DNA of 64,000 bases from Ideonella oryzae (GTDB lineage Bacteria; Pseudomonadota; Gammaproteobacteria; Burkholderiales; Burkholderiaceae_C). Of this stretch, positions 39,783-48,745 are shown piece by piece. The notes under the pieces are model-generated. The model saw nothing but the letters and a program-made list of their open reading frames with translations, made no database searches and was not told where the DNA came from. A program made the position numbers and the translations under genes. Location of the stretch: assembly GCF_024055665.1 (NCBI RefSeq), contig NZ_JAMXMC010000004.1, positions 186,001 through 250,000 on the forward strand, in the 5' to 3' direction. The stretch's first letter is position 1, and the number at the start of each line of letters is the position of its first letter.

Positions 39783-41291
39783 TCAACCTGGCGGTGCCGC
39801 GAGATCAGGGGGTCGCGCGGAGGCTGCGCCATCGGCCACGCGGGCCGGCTCGGCTTGCCATCCACCGCCCAGGGCCGTGGCGAGGTCCACCGCCGCCGTG
39901 GCCCGGCGGGCCTGCAGGTCCACCGCCGCGCGCTGCTGGGCCAGCCACTGGCTCTCGGCATTGAGCACGCCGAGGTAGTTGGTCAGGCCGGCGCGGTAGC
40001 GGTCCCGGGCGATCTGCCAGGCTTTCTCGGCGCTGGCCAGCGCCGCCGACTGCTCGGTCTGCTGGCGCTCGAGCGACTGGACGGAGCCCAGGGCATCGGC
40101 CGCCTCGCGCACGGCGGTCAGGACGGTGGCGTTGTACTGGGCCACGACCGCGTCGCGCTCGGCCTCGCGTCCGCTCAGCTGCGCCGTCAGGCGCCCGCCC
40201 TCAAACAGCGGCAGGTGCAGGGCCGGGCCGAAGCTCCATTCACGGCTGCTGGACTTGAACAGGTTGTTCAGCCCCAGCGAGGACAGGCCCACCAGGCCGC
40301 TGAGCTCGATGTCGGGATAGAACTCGGCGCGGGCGCTGCGGACATTGGCCCCTGCCGCGTCCACCCGCCAGCGTGCGGCCGCGATGTCAGGCCGGCGTCC
40401 GAGCAGGTCGGCGCCCAGGCGGTGCCCACCGGTGCTCAAGCCCGTGCTGGGCAGCGCCGGGCTCAGGCCGTCCAGGGCATCGACGGGCTGCGCGGTGAGC
40501 GCTGCCAGCGCGTGGCGCGCCAGCATGATCTGCTCGTCGATGGCCTCGATCTGGCTGCGCGCATCGGGCAGCGCGCCTTCGCTCTGGGTCAGCTCCAGTG
40601 CGGTATCCAGGCCAGCGGTCACGCGTTGCCGGGTCAGGCCCAGCATCTCCTCGCGCTGGGCCAGCGTGCGCTCGGCCACACGCTTCTGGGCCGCCAGCCG
40701 GCCCAGCTGCAGGTACACCCGGCTGACCTGGCCTGACAGCGTCAGCCGGGCGGCCGAAGCGTCGGCCTCGGCGGCGTGGGCCTGGTCGATCTGGGCGGTC
40801 CACTGGGCATCGAGCCGACCGAAGAAGTCCGGCGACCAGCTCAGGGCCGCGTCCAGGGCCCCACTGTTGTAGACGCCGCCGCCGTAGGGCGGCGGGTAGA
40901 TGCTGTTCTCGGTGAAGCGCTGCCGTGTGACGTTGGCCGCCAGATTGGCCTGCGGTGCGGTGGCCGAATGGACCATGTCGGCCATGGCCCGGGCCTGGGC
41001 GGCACGGGCTTGGGCCTGGGCCAGGGTCGGATGGGCGGCCAGGGCCTGGTCGATCAGCCGGGACAGGGTGGCGTCGTCGAAGGACTGCCACCAGTCGCCC
41101 GCCAGGGGCGCGGCATCGGCCTGGGTGGACAGACCGGTGCGCTCGGCCCCAAACAGGGCGGCGCCGGGCTGCTCAGGCCCTGGCAGGGCGCAGCCCGCCA
41201 GCACGGCCAGCAAAGCCGCGGCCGCCACCCGGCCGGAATGCGCGACACCATGGCGCCGCGGGGAGGTAGGAAAGGACTGAAGCCGGTTCAT
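39783..41291 (-). CDS. NodT-family outer-membrane efflux lipoprotein
   Basis: The 502-residue TolC-like protein begins with a lipoprotein signal ending AVLAGC. It has the two OEP repeats of the RND/EmrAB partner family: DWWQSFDDATLSRLIDQAL, an NSIYPPPYGGGVYNSG strand region, LLGRRPDIAAARWRV and GPALHLPLFEGGRL. It forms the trimeric exit duct for the Emr system. It begins seven bases after the marR stop, so regulator and pump are one transcription unit. Confidence 0.93.
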   Translation of the reverse strand: MNRLQSFPTSPRRHGVAHSGRVAAAALLAVLAGCALPGPEQPGAALFGAERTGLSTQADAAPLAGDWWQSFDDATLSRLIDQALAAHPTLAQAQARAAQARAMADMVHSATAPQANLAANVTRQRFTENSIYPPPYGGGVYNSGALDAALSWSPDFFGRLDAQWTAQIDQAHAAEADASAARLTLSGQVSRVYLQLGRLAAQKRVAERTLAQREEMLGLTRQRVTAGLDTALELTQSEGALPDARSQIEAIDEQIMLARHALAALTAQPVDALDGLSPALPSTGLSTGGHRLGADLLGRRPDIAAARWRVDAAGANVRSARAEFYPDIELSGLVGLSSLGLNNLFKSSSREWSFGPALHLPLFEGGRLTAQLSGREAERDAVVAQYNATVLTAVREAADALGSVQSLERQQTEQSAALASAEKAWQIARDRYRAGLTNYLGVLNAESQWLAQQRAAVDLQARRATAAVDLATALGGGWQAEPARVADGAASARPPDLAAPPG

Positions 41292-41298
41292 GGTGATG

Positions 41299-41817
41299 TC
41301 AGGAAGCGCCACCCTGCCCTTCGGCAGTGGCGGACGACTGGGAAAGACGGAGGGCTTCGCCGTTGGCCAGGATGCGCTCCAGCAAGCCGCGCAACAGCAT
41401 CCATTCGTCATGGGTGAAGCCACTGAGGTGCCGGTTGAGCACCCGGCAGAGCACCTCGGGCACCTGGCTGGCAATGGCCTGGCCCTCGGGCGTGAGTGCC
41501 ACGTGCACGACCCGGCGATCGCTGGTCGAGCGCTCGCGGCGCAGCAGGCCCTTGCTCTCCAGGCGGTCCAACAGACGGGTGGTGGCCCCGGGGTCCAGTT
41601 GCAGGTCGCGGGCCAACCCGGCCACCGTGGACTGCCCGCAGTTGTAGAGTTTGAACAGTGGCATCCACTGGGCGTGGGTCATGTCCCAGGCAGCCAGTTC
41701 CTGGTCCGCATCGGCCAGGATGCTGGCCAGCACCCGACGCATCATGTAACCAACACTGATCTCCGGCCGGAACTCCGCGGGCTGGTAGAAGTCAGCTGGA
41801 ATGGGAGGCGAATTCAT
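41299..41817 (-). CDS. MarR-family transcriptional regulator of the efflux operon
   Basis: The 172-residue winged-helix protein carries the MarR core: MTHAQWMPLFKL, STVAGLARDLQLDPGATTRL (recognition helix) and GLLRRERSTSDRRVVHVALT (wing). It is the first gene of the marR-nodT-emrA-emrB operon and is expected to repress it until a drug or phenolic ligand binds. A small inverted repeat lies 15 bases upstream of the ATG. I prefer the ATG at 41817 to a TTG 15 codons upstream that would place this repeat inside the gene. Confidence 0.9.
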   Translation of the reverse strand: MNSPPIPADFYQPAEFRPEISVGYMMRRVLASILADADQELAAWDMTHAQWMPLFKLYNCGQSTVAGLARDLQLDPGATTRLLDRLESKGLLRRERSTSDRRVVHVALTPEGQAIASQVPEVLCRVLNRHLSGFTHDEWMLLRGLLERILANGEALRLSQSSATAEGQGGAS

Positions 41818-41831
41818 GAGGCGGATGATAT

Positions 41832-41843
41832 TTGCCCAAGCAA
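41832..41843. promoter_or_regulatory. Inverted repeat upstream of marR, candidate MarR operator
   Basis: TTGC-CCAA-GCAA is a short perfect inverted repeat 15 bases before the marR ATG and about 135 bases before the divergent OmpA-like lipoprotein gene. MarR proteins usually bind such AT/GC-mixed palindromes next to their own start. The repeat is seen; binding is inferred. Confidence 0.35.
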
Positions 41844-41976
41844 TGAATGACGCGGCAATCAAAATTGACCCCAGGAGACATGAGGGTCATTGCCGGGTCG
41901 GTTCGGGTGCTTGCCGCCCTGGCCCCGGCCAGGGTGTTTCCTGTCTGTCCAACCGTCGCTGAAAAGGAGAACACAC

Positions 41977-42657
41977 ATGAACACGATGTCCCAGGATCTG
42001 CCCCGCTCCCCTCGTCTGATGCGAGGCACAGGGGTGGCGCTTGCCGTGGCGCTGGCCTTCAGTGGCTGTGCGGAGATGGGCGCGCGCGAGAAGGGCACCG
42101 CCACAGGGGCCGCGATCGGCGCGATCGGCGGCGCTGTGATCAGTTCTGCCACCGGCGGCAAGGCGGGCACGGGCGCGCTGATCGGCGGTGCCGTGGGCGC
42201 CGTGGCCGGCAACATCTGGTCCAAGCGCATGGAAGACAAGCGCAAGCAGATGGAAGCGGCCACCCAGGGCACGGGCGTGGAAGTCAGCCGCACGGCCGAC
42301 AACCGCCTGCAGGTGAACGTCCCCAGTGACATCAGTTTCGACGTCGGACGCTCGGCCCTGCGGCCGGCGCTGCATCCGGTGCTCGACAAGTTCGCCTCCG
42401 GCCTGGACAGCAGTATGAAGGTGATGGTCATCGGCCACACCGACAGCACCGGCAGTGACGCCATCAACGACCCCTTGTCGGTCGACCGAGCCGCCAGCGT
42501 GCGGGACTATCTGGTGATGCGCGGGGTTTCGCCCACCCGGATCTCGATCGAGGGCAAGGGCTCGCACCAGCCCATCGCGGACAACGCCACGGTGGACGGA
42601 CGGGCCCGCAACCGCCGCGTCGAGATCTTCCTGAGCGAGGCCCAACCCCAAGGCTGA
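41977..42657 (+). CDS. OmpA-family lipoprotein, YiaD-like
   Basis: The 226-residue protein has a lipoprotein signal (VALALAFSGC), a glycine-zipper segment (about residues 35-75, with repeated GAxxG), and a C-terminal OmpA peptidoglycan-binding domain. That domain shows [28 protein letters not shown] and [11 protein letters not shown]. It probably tethers the outer membrane to peptidoglycan. AAAAGGAGA gives a strong ribosome site. It is divergent from the marR efflux operon and 85 bases upstream of thyA. Confidence 0.9.
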   Translation: MNTMSQDLPRSPRLMRGTGVALAVALAFSGCAEMGAREKGTATGAAIGAIGGAVISSATGGKAGTGALIGGAVGAVAGNIWSKRMEDKRKQMEAATQGTGVEVSRTADNRLQVNVPSDISFDVGRSALRPALHPVLDKFASGLDSSMKVMVIGHTDSTGSDAINDPLSVDRAASVRDYLVMRGVSPTRISIEGKGSHQPIADNATVDGRARNRRVEIFLSEAQPQG

Positions 42658-42742
42658 GCCCAACGCTCCCCGACGGACCGGCAGGGCAGCGCCTAGAATC
42701 CTGCGCTTCCGCGGTGCCCCGCCGCCCTGCCGATCTGCCGCC

Positions 42743-43597
42743 ATGACCTCCTCCGCCACGCCCAGCGCGCCGCGCCCCGTCCGCCACCAGTACGAGGACT
42801 TCATGCGCCATGTGTACGAGCATGGCGTGGCCAAGGGCGACCGCACCGGCACCGGCACCCGCAGCGTGTTCGGCCACCAGATGCGCTTCGACCTGAACGA
42901 GGGCCTTCCGCTGGTGACCACCAAGAAGGTCTACCTGCGGGCCATCATCGTCGAGCTGCTGTGGTTCCTGCGTGGCGACAGCAATGTGAAGTGGCTGCAG
43001 GAGCGCGGCTGCACGATCTGGGACGAATGGGCCCGCGAAGACGGCGACCTCGGTCCGGTCTACGGCGTGCAATGGCGCAACTGGCCCACACCGGACGGCC
43101 GCCACATCGACCAGATCAGCGAGGTGGTGCGCACGCTGCGCAGCAACCCCGATTCGCGCCGCATCATCGTCAGCGCCTGGAATGTGTCCGACCTGGACCG
43201 CATGGCCCTGATGCCCTGCCACGCGTTCTTCCAGTTCTACGTCTCGCCCGAACTGGGGCCCAACGGCAAGCGCAAGCTCAGCTGCCAGCTCTACCAGCGC
43301 AGCGCCGACATCTTCCTGGGTGTGCCGTTCAACATCGCCAGCTACGCGCTGCTGACCCACATGCTGGCCCAGCAGTGCGACCTGGACGTGGGCGACTTCA
43401 TCTGGACCGGCGGCGACTGCCACATCTACGACAACCACCTGGAGCAGGTGCAAACCCAGTTGGCGCGCGAGCCCCTGCCCTACCCGGTGCTGAACATCAA
43501 GCGGCGCCCGGCCTCGATCTTCGACTACGAGCCCGAGGACTTCGAGGTGCTGGACTACCAGCACCATGCGCCGATCAAGGCCCCCGTCGCGGTCTGA
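42743..43597 (+). CDS. thyA: Thymidylate synthase ThyA
   Basis: ThyA methylates dUMP to dTMP with methylenetetrahydrofolate. The 284-residue protein has [34 protein letters not shown], the catalytic Cys in [13 protein letters not shown], and [20 protein letters not shown]. It is about 20 residues longer than the E. coli enzyme at the N terminus. A TAGAAT hexamer lies 44 bases upstream. folA follows 10 bases after its stop, the usual thyA-folA pairing that regenerates tetrahydrofolate. Confidence 0.98.
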   Translation: MTSSATPSAPRPVRHQYEDFMRHVYEHGVAKGDRTGTGTRSVFGHQMRFDLNEGLPLVTTKKVYLRAIIVELLWFLRGDSNVKWLQERGCTIWDEWAREDGDLGPVYGVQWRNWPTPDGRHIDQISEVVRTLRSNPDSRRIIVSAWNVSDLDRMALMPCHAFFQFYVSPELGPNGKRKLSCQLYQRSADIFLGVPFNIASYALLTHMLAQQCDLDVGDFIWTGGDCHIYDNHLEQVQTQLAREPLPYPVLNIKRRPASIFDYEPEDFEVLDYQHHAPIKAPVAV

Positions 43598-43607
43598 GGG
43601 GGCCACG

Positions 43608-44123
43608 ATGATCCGTCCTACCGTGCTGGTCCTGATCGCCGCGGTGGCCCGCAACGGCGTGATCGGGCGGGACAACCAGTTGCTCTGGCACCTCCCCGAG
43701 GACATGGCCCACTTCCGCGAGACCACCCGCGGCGCGCCGGTGATCATGGGCCGCAAGACCTGGGAATCTCTGCCGCCGCGGTTTCGTCCGCTGCCGGGGC
43801 GTCGCAACATCGTGCTCAGCCGTCAAGCTGGCGGTGTGGCCGAAGGCGCCGAGGTGGTTGCCAGCCTGGACGAGGCCCTGCTGCGCCTTCAGGCATCACC
43901 GCAGGCTTTCGTGATCGGCGGCGAACAGCTCTACCGCCTGGCTCTGCCACGCGCCGACCAGCTCGTGCTCACCGAACTCGACCGCGACTACGAAGGTGAT
44001 GCACATTTCCCGCGCTGGGACCGCGATGCCTTCACCGAAGTCGACCGCCGTCCCGCGCAGTCCGCACCAGCCGACGGTCCGGGCTATGCCTTTGTCACTT
44101 ACCAGCGGCGCCCAGGCGCCTGA
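43608..44123 (+). CDS. folA: Dihydrofolate reductase FolA
   Basis: FolA reduces the dihydrofolate produced by ThyA. The 171-residue protein shows [20 protein letters not shown] with the active-site Glu/Asp region, [23 protein letters not shown] and [13 protein letters not shown]. It begins 10 bases after thyA in the same direction and must share its transcript. A small DUF4337 gene follows after another 10 bases. Confidence 0.97.
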   Translation: MIRPTVLVLIAAVARNGVIGRDNQLLWHLPEDMAHFRETTRGAPVIMGRKTWESLPPRFRPLPGRRNIVLSRQAGGVAEGAEVVASLDEALLRLQASPQAFVIGGEQLYRLALPRADQLVLTELDRDYEGDAHFPRWDRDAFTEVDRRPAQSAPADGPGYAFVTYQRRPGA

Positions 44124-44133
44124 AACAGCCACC

Positions 44134-44709
44134 ATGTCCGACCACGGCTTCCACGTCCACGGCCCCCACGATCACGAACTGGAGCACGCTGCCCATGCCG
44201 ACCCCGGTGGCATGGCCGGGCAACTGGCGGTGGTGACAGCCATCCTGGCGACGGTGGGTGCGCTGTTCTCCTACATGGGCGGTGCCGCCCAGGCCAATGC
44301 TGTGCTGGACAAGAACACGGCCGCGATCAAGAAGACCGAGGCCTCGGACCAGTGGAATTACTACCAGGCCAAGAGCAGCAAGCAGAGCCTGGCCGAACTG
44401 GCCGCCCTGCTGGTGCCCGAAGACAAGCGGGCCGACTACACGCAACAGGCCCAGCGCTACAAGAACGAGAAAGAAGAGATCAAGTCCAAGGCCGAGGCAC
44501 TGGAGCAGGAATCCAAGGACTGGGACGACCGGTCCGAACAGCAGCTGCACATCCACCACCGCTGGGCCCAGGCCACCACCGTGCTGCAGGTCGCCATCGC
44601 CATGGCGGCCATCGCCATGCTGACGCGGCGCCGCTGGCTGGAATGGGCCACGATCGGCGGCGGCGTCCTGGGCGCCGCCATCGGCGTGGCCGCCCTGCTC
44701 CACCTGTGA
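44134..44709 (+). CDS. DUF4337 membrane protein
   Basis: The 191-residue protein has a His-rich N terminus (HGFHVHGPHDHELEHAAHAD), one hydrophobic segment at about residues 27-48, and a charged helical middle (about 65-140) rich in Lys, Glu and Gln. Two closely spaced hydrophobic segments lie at the C terminus. This layout matches the DUF4337 family, whose function is unknown. It follows folA by 10 bases and ends 13 bases before the convergent EAL gene. The His cluster could bind metal, but that is only an inference. Confidence 0.75.
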   Translation: MSDHGFHVHGPHDHELEHAAHADPGGMAGQLAVVTAILATVGALFSYMGGAAQANAVLDKNTAAIKKTEASDQWNYYQAKSSKQSLAELAALLVPEDKRADYTQQAQRYKNEKEEIKSKAEALEQESKDWDDRSEQQLHIHHRWAQATTVLQVAIAMAAIAMLTRRRWLEWATIGGGVLGAAIGVAALLHL

Positions 44710-44722
44710 CCTCAGCCAGAGC

Positions 44723-47700
44723 TCAGGCGGGAGCCAGGGCCCCGCGGGCCCCGATCCAGCGGGCCAGCTCGTCGGCCGGCATCGGCCGGCCATACAGATA
44801 GCCCTGCAGCTCGTCGCAGCGGGCCAGGGTCAGTGCCTGAGCCTGCTCCCCGGTTTCCACCCCCTCGGCCACCACGGTGAGGCCCAGCGTGTGCCCCAGG
44901 CCGATCACGGCATGGATCACCGCCAGATGGGTGCTGTCCTCCAGCATGCCCAGCACGAAGGACCGGTCGATCTTGAGCCGGTCGATGGGGAAGCGGTTGA
45001 GGTAGTTGAGGCTGGAATAGCCGGTGCCGAAGTCATCGATCACCAGCCCGACGCCCAGGGCCCGGATCTCGCGCAGCACCACCAGGTTGGCCTCCACGCT
45101 GTCCATCAGCATGGACTCGGTCAACTCCAGCTCCAGCACGCCTTGGGGCACGGCGTAGCGCTGCAGGCAGGCCCGCAGATGGTCCAGCAGCCCGGGGTGC
45201 CGCAGCTGCACGGCGGACAGGTTCACCGAAACCTCCCGCGGCAACTGACCAGAACGCTGCCAGGCCTGGATCTGCCGGCAGGCCTCCTCGATGACCCAGG
45301 CCCCGATCGGCACGATCAGCCCCGACTCCTCGGCCACCGGGATGAACTGAGCGGGTGAAACAGCCCCCAGTTCCTCGTGGTGCCAGCGCAGCAAGCCCTC
45401 CACCCCCACCAGTTCCGCCGTGCCGGCAGCCACCCGCGGCTGCCAGTGCAAGGCCAGGCCGTCGCCCTCCGTGGCCTGGCGCAGCGCCGCCTCCATGCTC
45501 AGGCGCTGTTGGGCGCGCTCGGTCATCTCCTGGCTGTAGAACTGCGCACTGTCCCGTCCTTCGGACTTGGCCTGGTACATGGCCGTGTCCGCGTGGCGCA
45601 TGAGCAGGTCCAGTTCATCCGCATCGTCGGGGTACATCGCAATGCCCACGCTGCAGGAAACATGCAATGCGTGCTCGTTGACCTGGTGGGGCGCGCGGAT
45701 CAGCGGGATCAGGCGCTGGTCCACCACATGCGCCACCTCGTCCGCGTCATGCACGCCACTGAGCACGATGATGAACTCGTCCCCCCCGAGGCGGCTCACG
45801 GTGTCGCCCGCGCGCACCGCATCCGACAGGCGCTGCGCCACCGACCGCAGCACGCCATCGCCCACGTGGTGTCCCAGCGTGTCGTTGATGTCCTTGAAAC
45901 GGTCCAGGTCGACGAAAAGGAGCGCCACGTGTCCGCCGGTGCGCTGGGCCTGCTGCAGGGCCATGCGCAGCCGCTCGATGCACAGCGTGCGATTGGGTAG
46001 GCCGGTCAGGACATCGTGGTGCGCCAGGTACTGGATGCGCTCTTCGCTCTTCTTGCGGTCGCTGATGTCGATCGAGGTGAAGATGTAGTGGGACCAGGCG
46101 CCCTGGGGCTCGCGCACGCCACTGACCATGAGCCAGGCCGGAAAGTCGCTGCCGTTGCGGCGCTTCAGGCGCAACTCGCCCTGCCAGGTGCCGCGCTTGG
46201 CCACCACCTCCCACATCGTCTCCAACATGGTCGAAGGCACCTGGAACAAGGTCTCGGGTGCCGCGCCGACCACCTCGCCCACATCCCGCCCGGTGGAGCG
46301 GTAGAAGGCCTGGTTGGCCGACAGCACCCGCCGGTCGGCGTCGGCGATCAAGATGCCTTCGGACGAGGCCTCGTACACCTTGGCCCACAGCTCCAGGCGC
46401 CGCTCCATCAGCTTCAGGTGGTTGATGGGGGTGAACAGGGTCAGCACAGCGTCTTGCCCCTGGTACTCCAGACGCCGTGCCGACAGCACCGCCCAGGCGG
46501 TCTCGTGGCCACCATGCCAACGGACCTCGAACTCGTCGACAGCATCGCGGTCGGCCAACTGCTGGAAGAAGCGGGCCCGCACCGAAGGTTCCAGGCTGGT
46601 GGCCCAGGGATCGCGACGGCGCCCCGCCAGCCAGGCCTCGGCCGGCGCGTTGGCGTGCAACACCTCGTGGCCGGGAATGGCGGTCACCACGATGGCGATC
46701 GGTGTCGCCTCCAGCAAGGCCTGCTGAGCGTGTGCCGCCCGGGCGCTGGCAGCCATTTCCTGCTGCTCTTCACGGGCACGGTCGAGCTCCTCCAGCATGC
46801 CGTTGAAGCCCGTGACCAGGCGCCCGATCTCGTCCTGGCTGGACCATTCGGCGCGCAGACTGTGGTCACCCGTGCGCCCGACGGTGTCCACCACCTGGGA
46901 CAGCCGACGCAGCGGGAAGCGGATCTGCTGCGCCACCATGTAGACCATGCCCAGGATGCAGCCGAGCAGGAACAGCGCCGTGCCCAGATGCAGCCACATG
47001 CGGGTGTACAGCCCGGAGACCCGCTCGTGAAGCATCATGTCCAGCGTGTCGCCTGCGCCGCGCCAGGTGTCACGCAACTGCTCCAGCAAGGCCTGCTGGC
47101 TGGCCTTCAGCATGGCCTGTGCCGCGATGTCGTCCGGCGCCTCGACCCAGCGCCTGGCCGCGTTGCGGAACCCCTCGATCTGCGCCACCAGGGCTGCCTC
47201 GCGTTGGCCTTGCAAGCCTTTGAGCGCGGGGCGCGCGGCCTGGGCCTCTGACCAGTCCGACTGCATGCCCCGCAGCGTGGCGTCAAGCTGCCCTTCGAGC
47301 ACCAGGTACTGGGTGGCCCGCGAAGCATCGTGATGCTCGGCCAGATGGGCCGCGATGCGGTGCTGTGCCTCCAGCAACTCGGGGAAGCGCAGCACGATGA
47401 GCGACATCATGTAGTAGCTGTCCAGGTCCGGATCAAGGATCAGGTTGGACTGGTTGCCCAGGCGGGTCAGCAGGGCGCGGCCTTCACCGATGACAGCGGA
47501 TGCCGCGGGCGAAGGCTCCAGCGCCGCCACCAACTGCTGGTTGAGTTCACCGCTGCCCATGCCGGCCCCATGCTCCTGCTCCTGCGCCCGCAGCCGCTGC
47601 ACATGCTGTGGCCAGCTCAGGCGGGGTGCGGCGTCCGCGCCCAGTCGGGCCCCGTCGATCAGGGTGTCACGCAGGGCACTGATGTAGGTATTGCCCGCGA

Positions 47701-47863
47701 TCTCCTTGCGGGCGAAGTCGATGAACAGAAACTTCTCGTTGACCAGGATGCTGGTGACGTAGATCACTGCGCACAGATCCAGCAGATAGATCAGCAGCAG
47801 CTTGCGCCCCACGCTCAGCCGCGACAGCAGGCGAGCGAAAGGGTTTCGGGTTGTATCAGGCAT
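44723..47863 (-). CDS. Membrane HAMP-PAS-GGDEF-EAL c-di-GMP signalling protein
   Basis: The 1046-residue protein has a first membrane helix (about residues 20-45), a periplasmic helical sensor region of about 270 residues, and a second helix (LHLGTALFLLGCILGMVYMV). A HAMP domain and two PAS-like domains lead to GGDEF (VSRLGGDEFIIVLSG with an RAGD I-site) and EAL domains. The EAL signature reads VEGLLRW, but ELTESMLM, DDFGTGYSSLNYL and VAEGVET are intact, so phosphodiesterase activity is plausible. The cyclase motif is also intact. I start at the ATG at 47863; an ATG 24 bases upstream with GAGAAG before it is an alternative. Confidence 0.9.
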   Translation of the reverse strand: MPDTTRNPFARLLSRLSVGRKLLLIYLLDLCAVIYVTSILVNEKFLFIDFARKEIAGNTYISALRDTLIDGARLGADAAPRLSWPQHVQRLRAQEQEHGAGMGSGELNQQLVAALEPSPAASAVIGEGRALLTRLGNQSNLILDPDLDSYYMMSLIVLRFPELLEAQHRIAAHLAEHHDASRATQYLVLEGQLDATLRGMQSDWSEAQAARPALKGLQGQREAALVAQIEGFRNAARRWVEAPDDIAAQAMLKASQQALLEQLRDTWRGAGDTLDMMLHERVSGLYTRMWLHLGTALFLLGCILGMVYMVAQQIRFPLRRLSQVVDTVGRTGDHSLRAEWSSQDEIGRLVTGFNGMLEELDRAREEQQEMAASARAAHAQQALLEATPIAIVVTAIPGHEVLHANAPAEAWLAGRRRDPWATSLEPSVRARFFQQLADRDAVDEFEVRWHGGHETAWAVLSARRLEYQGQDAVLTLFTPINHLKLMERRLELWAKVYEASSEGILIADADRRVLSANQAFYRSTGRDVGEVVGAAPETLFQVPSTMLETMWEVVAKRGTWQGELRLKRRNGSDFPAWLMVSGVREPQGAWSHYIFTSIDISDRKKSEERIQYLAHHDVLTGLPNRTLCIERLRMALQQAQRTGGHVALLFVDLDRFKDINDTLGHHVGDGVLRSVAQRLSDAVRAGDTVSRLGGDEFIIVLSGVHDADEVAHVVDQRLIPLIRAPHQVNEHALHVSCSVGIAMYPDDADELDLLMRHADTAMYQAKSEGRDSAQFYSQEMTERAQQRLSMEAALRQATEGDGLALHWQPRVAAGTAELVGVEGLLRWHHEELGAVSPAQFIPVAEESGLIVPIGAWVIEEACRQIQAWQRSGQLPREVSVNLSAVQLRHPGLLDHLRACLQRYAVPQGVLELELTESMLMDSVEANLVVLREIRALGVGLVIDDFGTGYSSLNYLNRFPIDRLKIDRSFVLGMLEDSTHLAVIHAVIGLGHTLGLTVVAEGVETGEQAQALTLARCDELQGYLYGRPMPADELARWIGARGALAPA

Positions 47864-47932
47864 AGCGGCAGGTTTAGCAAAGCCCATGCCGCTTCTCGCA
47901 GCGCGGTGTGCAGTTTTCGATAGCATGCGCAC

Positions 47933-48706
47933 ATGCAATTCGCCACCTGGAATGTGAACTCCCTGGCCGTGCGCCTGCCCCAGTTGCTGGACTGGCTCTC
48001 AGCCCACCCTGTGGACGCCCTGGTCCTGCAGGAGACCAAGCTGACCGACGACAAGTTCCCGCAGGCCGAGATCGAGGCCGCGGGCTACCAGGTCGCCTTC
48101 CACGGCCAGAAGACCTACAACGGGGTGGCGCTGCTGTCGCGCAGTGCCGCCACCGAGATCACCAAGAACATCCCTGGCCTGGCCGATGAGCAGGCACGGG
48201 TCATCGCGGGGACGGTGGGCGACACACGGGTCATCGGCGCCTATTTCCCGAACGGGCAGGCACCGGGCAGCGAGAAGTTCGCCTACAAGATGCAGTGGCT
48301 GGAGGCGCTGCAGGCCTGGGTCCGCGAAGAACTGGACCGCCACCCGCAGCTGGTGCTGATGGGCGACTTCAACATCGCGCCGGAAGACCGCGACGTCTAC
48401 GACCCGGTGGCCTGGGCCGGCCAGATCCACTGCACCCCGGAAGAGCGTGCGCATTTCCAGCAGTTGCTGGGCCTGGGCCTGAGCGACGCGTTCCGCCTCT
48501 TCGAGCAGCCCGCGAAGAGCTGGAGCTGGTGGGACTACCGCAACCTGGCGTTCCGTAAGAACCAGGGCCTGCGCATCGACCACATCCTGGTCAGTCCGGC
48601 GCTCAAGCCCCGCGTCACGGCCTGCGAAATCGACAAGGCGCCGCGCAAGAACGAGCGCCCGAGCGACCACGCGCCGGTGATCGTCACGCTCGCCGACCAG
48701 CCCTGA
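47933..48706 (+). CDS. xth: Exodeoxyribonuclease III
   Basis: Exonuclease III is an AP endonuclease and 3' phosphatase in base excision repair. The 257-residue protein has TWNVNSLAVRLPQLLDWL with the metal-binding Asn, LQETKLTDDKFP with the catalytic Glu, VLMGDFNIAPEDRDVYDP, and GLRIDHILVSP plus PSDHAPVI at the C terminus. It is divergent from the EAL gene, whose start lies 69 bases away. TAGCAT six bases before the ATG could be a -10 box, giving a very short leader. Confidence 0.96.
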   Translation: MQFATWNVNSLAVRLPQLLDWLSAHPVDALVLQETKLTDDKFPQAEIEAAGYQVAFHGQKTYNGVALLSRSAATEITKNIPGLADEQARVIAGTVGDTRVIGAYFPNGQAPGSEKFAYKMQWLEALQAWVREELDRHPQLVLMGDFNIAPEDRDVYDPVAWAGQIHCTPEERAHFQQLLGLGLSDAFRLFEQPAKSWSWWDYRNLAFRKNQGLRIDHILVSPALKPRVTACEIDKAPRKNERPSDHAPVIVTLADQP

Positions 48707-48745
48707 GGCAGCGTGACAGCGCCGGCCGCACGCGCGGCCGGTGAC

